From Lachnospiraceae bacterium (GTDB taxonomy: Bacteria > Bacillota > Clostridia > Lachnospirales > Lachnospiraceae): a stretch of 8,116 nt of DNA. The stretch covers positions 1-8,116 of the forward strand of contig JAJPYH010000045.1 of NCBI GenBank assembly GCA_021205045.1. Direction: 5' to 3'. The position numbers were made by a program, and so were the translations under genes. The notes under the pieces are model-generated. The model worked only from the letters and a program-made list of their open reading frames with translations, did no database searches and was not told the DNA's origin. Shown piece by piece: positions 5,432 to 8,116 of this stretch (the stretch's first letter is position 1; each line of letters starts with the position of its first letter).

Positions 5432-5941
5432 ATGGGAAACCCTTCCGGAATTTCAGTAAAGGATATCGCTTTGATTGGTATGATGATCGCCACCATTGAA
5501 GTGGTAAAGGACGTTCTGGCCTTTTTGCCGAATGTGGAGCTGGTGACCCTGCTGATTGTTCTGTACACCCTGTTTTTCGGAAAGCGGATTCTCTTTGCCA
5601 TCCCTGCGTTTGTGTTCCTGCAGGGCCTGCTCCACGGGTTCGGGCTGTGGTGGATCATGTATTTATATGTGTGGCCTCTGCTGGCTCTTCTGACATTCCT
5701 GTTCCGCAGACAGACCTCTCTGTGGTTCTGGAGCGCATTCTGCGGGCTGTTCGGCCTCTTCTTCGGGGCGCTTTGCTCCCTTCCTTATATTATTTTAAGC
5801 GGTCCGGCGGCAGCCCTTGCCTGGTGGGTTGCCGGCATTCCCTTTGACATCGTTCACGGAATATCCAACGCCGTTCTGTGCTTCGTTCTGTTCAGGCCTC
5901 TCCATTTTGCTCTCAATAAGCTGAAAAATGCGTGGTTTTAA
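5432..5941 (+). CDS. ECF transporter S component (vitamin-specific membrane subunit)
   Basis: This 169-residue, strongly hydrophobic protein has about six membrane segments (roughly 10-30, 35-50, 52-70, 72-91, 97-122, 128-155), the size and topology of ECF S components. The late motif AWWVAGIPFDIVHGISNA (130-147), followed by LFRPL, is typical of a subgroup seen next to DUF4430 genes. S components bind one micronutrient in the cytoplasmic membrane and dock on a shared module of two ATPases and the T subunit; that module must be encoded elsewhere. Cobalamin or another corrinoid is the best guess, only from the neighbour. Ribosome binding site AAAGGA lies about ten bases upstream of the ATG. 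Transcription appears to depend on readthrough of the hairpin at 5358-5400. Confidence 0.8.
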   Translation: MGNPSGISVKDIALIGMMIATIEVVKDVLAFLPNVELVTLLIVLYTLFFGKRILFAIPAFVFLQGLLHGFGLWWIMYLYVWPLLALLTFLFRRQTSLWFWSAFCGLFGLFFGALCSLPYIILSGPAAALAWWVAGIPFDIVHGISNAVLCFVLFRPLHFALNKLKNAWF

Positions 5942-5972
5942 TCCCTGACACAAAATATGATGACCGGAACTG

Positions 5973-6001
5973 TTGATTTTTGTCATATATTCTGCTATTT
6001 T
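5973..6001 (+). promoter_or_regulatory. Candidate promoter of the LTA synthase-like gene
   Basis: TTGATT (5973-5978), a 17-base spacer ending TGC, and TATTTT (5996-6001) form an extended -10 type promoter. Transcription should start near 6008 (A), giving a leader of 59 bases that contains the hairpin at 6025-6053. Confidence 0.5.
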
Positions 6002-6024
6002 AATAGGAAATTACCGTTAACCTG

Positions 6025-6053
6025 ACCCTCACTTTTTCGAGGGTTCTCTTTTT
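6025..6053 (+). terminator. Terminator-like hairpin abutting the LTA synthase-like ribosome binding site
   Basis: ACCCTC (6025-6030) pairs with GAGGGT (6039-6044), extendable by one G-U pair, around an eight-base loop. It is followed by TCTCTTTTT, and the ribosome binding site GGAG (6054-6057) starts at the next base. It may end the S-component transcript or attenuate the gene downstream; with 13 bases left before the ATG, no promoter fits after it. Confidence 0.65.
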
Positions 6054-6066
6054 GGAGTTTACTGTT

Positions 6067-8013
6067 ATGTTAAAAAAATATCGAAGCTGCATCCCCATGA
6101 CCGTCAAGTATCTGGTATGCCTGGTTTTCGCCCTGCTCCCTCTCCTGACAATGAATACCGCCCGGTATTCTGCGGCGGCGCTGACCGAACTTGCTCTGAT
6201 CGCCGTGCTGTCAAACGCGATCGCATTAAAAAGGCCGGTTCCGGCAAACATTTTCAACGACATTGCCATTTTTTTATTTAACGCACAGATGGCCGTCCTG
6301 TTCTTTGCCAACTACTATATCGAAACCGTTATGATCTCCAATCTGGCGTCAGCGGAGGATTTATCAGGAAACGCTGTGGAATATATTGCTGCGGTGATCA
6401 TCATTCTGATCGCCAGCCTTCTGCCCATCCGGGCTGTGGGCAGGTGCTTTCTTGACCGGGCCTGGAAGACCTGCGCCTCGATCCTCATTGCGGCGGCTCT
6501 CGTTGGCGGTTCTCTTCTGCTTGTGGGCGGCGTTTATTCTCCTTTTGTCAATTACGGAATTCTGCTGAAGCAGGAATACAAAATCTATGAAATGAGAAAG
6601 CTTGTCAGTCAGGAAATGGACACCGATGATATCTCCGCTGCATTTTATTCGGAGGAAGTATCCGATTACAGGCAAAAGGACGCCGCCCTTCCCGAACAGC
6701 CCAATGTGATCCTGATCTTTACGGAAGGGCTGTCTCAGAATGTGATAGACGATGAGCGGGACATCATGCCAAACGCGCCCGCGCTGGAGGCAAAATCCAT
6801 CAATTTCACCGGATATTACAATCATACCTTTGCCACCTACCGGGGGCTCAGCGGGCAGCTGTACTCCGGCTATCAGATGGACAATCTGGATGAAAACTGC
6901 CTTGTCTCTCTTCAGGGCGTTCTCTCTGAGGAGGGCTACCGCACGGTATTGATCAACGCGGAGCCTCTCAACGGGGATTTTACTTCCTATCTGAATGCTT
7001 TGGGCTTTGATGAGGTCATAGGAGATCCGGAGGAAATCACCTCGGGGCTTGCGGATTCCTATACCGACGGCGAGGTGTATGAGCTTTTGTGGGAAACGGT
7101 GACGTCCCTTTCTGAGAGCGATGAGCCATTCTTTACCGCAATTTATACCTTTGGCACTCACGCCTCCTTTGTCAGCAATGAGGAAGCCTTCGGGGACGGC
7201 AGCGACGATGTGCTGAACAAATTTTATAATTCCGACTATCAGCTGGGTCTCTTTCTGGAGAAATTTGAGGAAAGCTCTCTGGCAGATAATACGATTATTG
7301 TCGATACCGCCGATCATGCCGCTTATCAGGCCAGTGAGTTTGCACCCTCTTTTCCTGACTATGTGCGTTCCAGCTCCCAGACAGACGAAATCCCCTTCTG
7401 TATTTATTATAAAGGGATAGAGCCGGAGACAATCGAGGTCGGCGGGCGCAATTCTCTGGATCTTGTGCCCACAATTCTGGACTATCTGGATATCAGTGTA
7501 CCCAATTATTTTCTGGGAGACAGCCTGTTTTCTGAGGATGAAGGGAACTCTGCGTATGACACCATCTTCTATTCCGAAGCCAGTCCTCTTTCCACTGAGG
7601 GCGGCATGATTGCCAACCTTGGGGAGGAGGAAACGGAATGGTTTGAGGATATCCTGCGGCAGTATTTTGCAGCGAAGCTCTCCAATCCTTCTTCCGACGC
7701 CCTGGAAAATGTCAACACCATGTCCTCCACCCGGACGGAAACCTCCCTCTCCGATGACGGCCAGACCCTTGAGGTCGCCTATACCCCGGCGGGCCGCGAA
7801 AGCTACAGCCAGTACTGGTTCGCCGTATGGAGCGCGGAGAATGCTCAGGATGACCTGGTCTGGTATCAGGCGGAGAAAAAAGCAAACGGCACATGGGCCT
7901 ACAGTGTGCCTCTCTCCTCCCATTCCCTGGAGGGCGAGATTGAAATAGATATTTACGGAGGAAGTACAGAACCCACGGACAAGCTGGATCTGGTCACAAT
8001 CCTGCTTCCATAA
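6067..8013 (+). CDS. LTA synthase/sulfatase-family membrane enzyme with C-terminal GBS Bsp-like domain
   Basis: This 648-residue protein has five N-terminal membrane helices (about 13-30, 36-53, 61-82, 104-122, 135-158), then an extracellular alkaline-phosphatase-fold domain (about 211-500), as in LtaS. Metal and catalytic motifs appear intact: NVILIFTEG (E220), NHTFATYRG with a candidate nucleophile Thr (T254 or T257), YTFGTHASF (H365) and DTADHAAY (D416, H417), plus SLDLVPTILDYLDI. Such enzymes move phosphoglycerol or similar groups onto wall polymers or glycans; the nucleophile region differs from classical LtaS, so the exact substrate is open. The C terminus (about 580-632) matches a GBS Bsp-like repeat (FAVWSAENAQDDLVWYQA, NGTWAYSV), a surface-associated module. 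A longer frame begins at a TTG (6052), but GGAG at 6054-6057 lies inside it, nine bases before the ATG, and fixes the start at 6067. It is probably transcribed alone. Confidence 0.88.
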   Translation: MLKKYRSCIPMTVKYLVCLVFALLPLLTMNTARYSAAALTELALIAVLSNAIALKRPVPANIFNDIAIFLFNAQMAVLFFANYYIETVMISNLASAEDLSGNAVEYIAAVIIILIASLLPIRAVGRCFLDRAWKTCASILIAAALVGGSLLLVGGVYSPFVNYGILLKQEYKIYEMRKLVSQEMDTDDISAAFYSEEVSDYRQKDAALPEQPNVILIFTEGLSQNVIDDERDIMPNAPALEAKSINFTGYYNHTFATYRGLSGQLYSGYQMDNLDENCLVSLQGVLSEEGYRTVLINAEPLNGDFTSYLNALGFDEVIGDPEEITSGLADSYTDGEVYELLWETVTSLSESDEPFFTAIYTFGTHASFVSNEEAFGDGSDDVLNKFYNSDYQLGLFLEKFEESSLADNTIIVDTADHAAYQASEFAPSFPDYVRSSSQTDEIPFCIYYKGIEPETIEVGGRNSLDLVPTILDYLDISVPNYFLGDSLFSEDEGNSAYDTIFYSEASPLSTEGGMIANLGEEETEWFEDILRQYFAAKLSNPSSDALENVNTMSSTRTETSLSDDGQTLEVAYTPAGRESYSQYWFAVWSAENAQDDLVWYQAEKKANGTWAYSVPLSSHSLEGEIEIDIYGGSTEPTDKLDLVTILLP

Positions 8014-8116
8014 TCCATTTCAGGCTCAAAACAGTTATTTTTTCTTTACACGATGATAACATTTATTTTGGTGTTAGTCAGCAAAAGGGTCGTTCGATCA
8101 GATCAGCAGTAAGCCA

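Noticed and set aside
6364..7923. Long open frame (519 codons) on the minus strand opposite the LTA synthase-like gene
   Set aside because: It is fully antisense to a well-supported gene, shows no recognisable domain, and its composition fits a shadow frame of a GC-moderate coding sequence.
8014..8116. Terminator, tRNA or promoter in the right-hand end
   Set aside because: A T-run (8038-8044) has no stem before it, the possible TAACA/TGTTA pairing is weak, and no tRNA-like or good promoter sequence is visible in these 103 bases.

Overview
The window looks like a chromosomal segment of a Gram-positive Clostridia bacterium, most likely Lachnospiraceae-like. This is inferred from the gene families (a MepA-type MATE exporter, an EF-G paralogue with an unusual GTPase domain, a DUF4430 protein next to an ECF S component, a lipoteichoic acid synthase-like enzyme), from strong AGGAGG-type ribosome binding sites, and from extended -10 promoters. 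No rRNA, tRNA, CRISPR, insertion sequence or phage gene is visible.

Layout. Bases 1-4626 are read on the minus strand: an EF-G-like translation factor (2551-4626), a MATE exporter (996-2357), a small XRE regulator (468-824), and the first codons of leuB (1-115) running off the left edge. From about 4693 (minus) and 4854 (plus) two divergent promoters fire away from each other. Bases 4932-8013 are read on the plus strand: a membrane-anchored DUF4430 protein, an ECF transporter S component, and a large membrane-bound sulfatase/LTA synthase-family enzyme with a C-terminal GBS Bsp-like domain. Bases 8014-8116 hold nothing I can name.

How the parts work together. The DUF4430 protein and the S component probably form the extracellular and membrane parts of one vitamin uptake system, possibly for a corrinoid; its ATPases and T component are not here. 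The other genes look like single transcription units, each with its own promoter-like sequence.

The most striking theme is regulatory. Three genes (MATE, S component, LTA synthase-like) start only 13-42 bases behind an intrinsic-terminator-like hairpin, with no room for a promoter in between, so their mRNAs must read through it. In the MATE leader the hairpin is very strong (12 perfect base pairs and seven U). It is preceded by an extended -10 promoter whose predicted start point falls on the A of an ATG. That ATG opens a 16-codon reading frame which runs through the 5' arm of the hairpin and stops in its loop. This is the layout expected of translation-coupled attenuation of a drug exporter, here with a possibly leaderless leader peptide. 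It is the best candidate in the window for an undescribed system.
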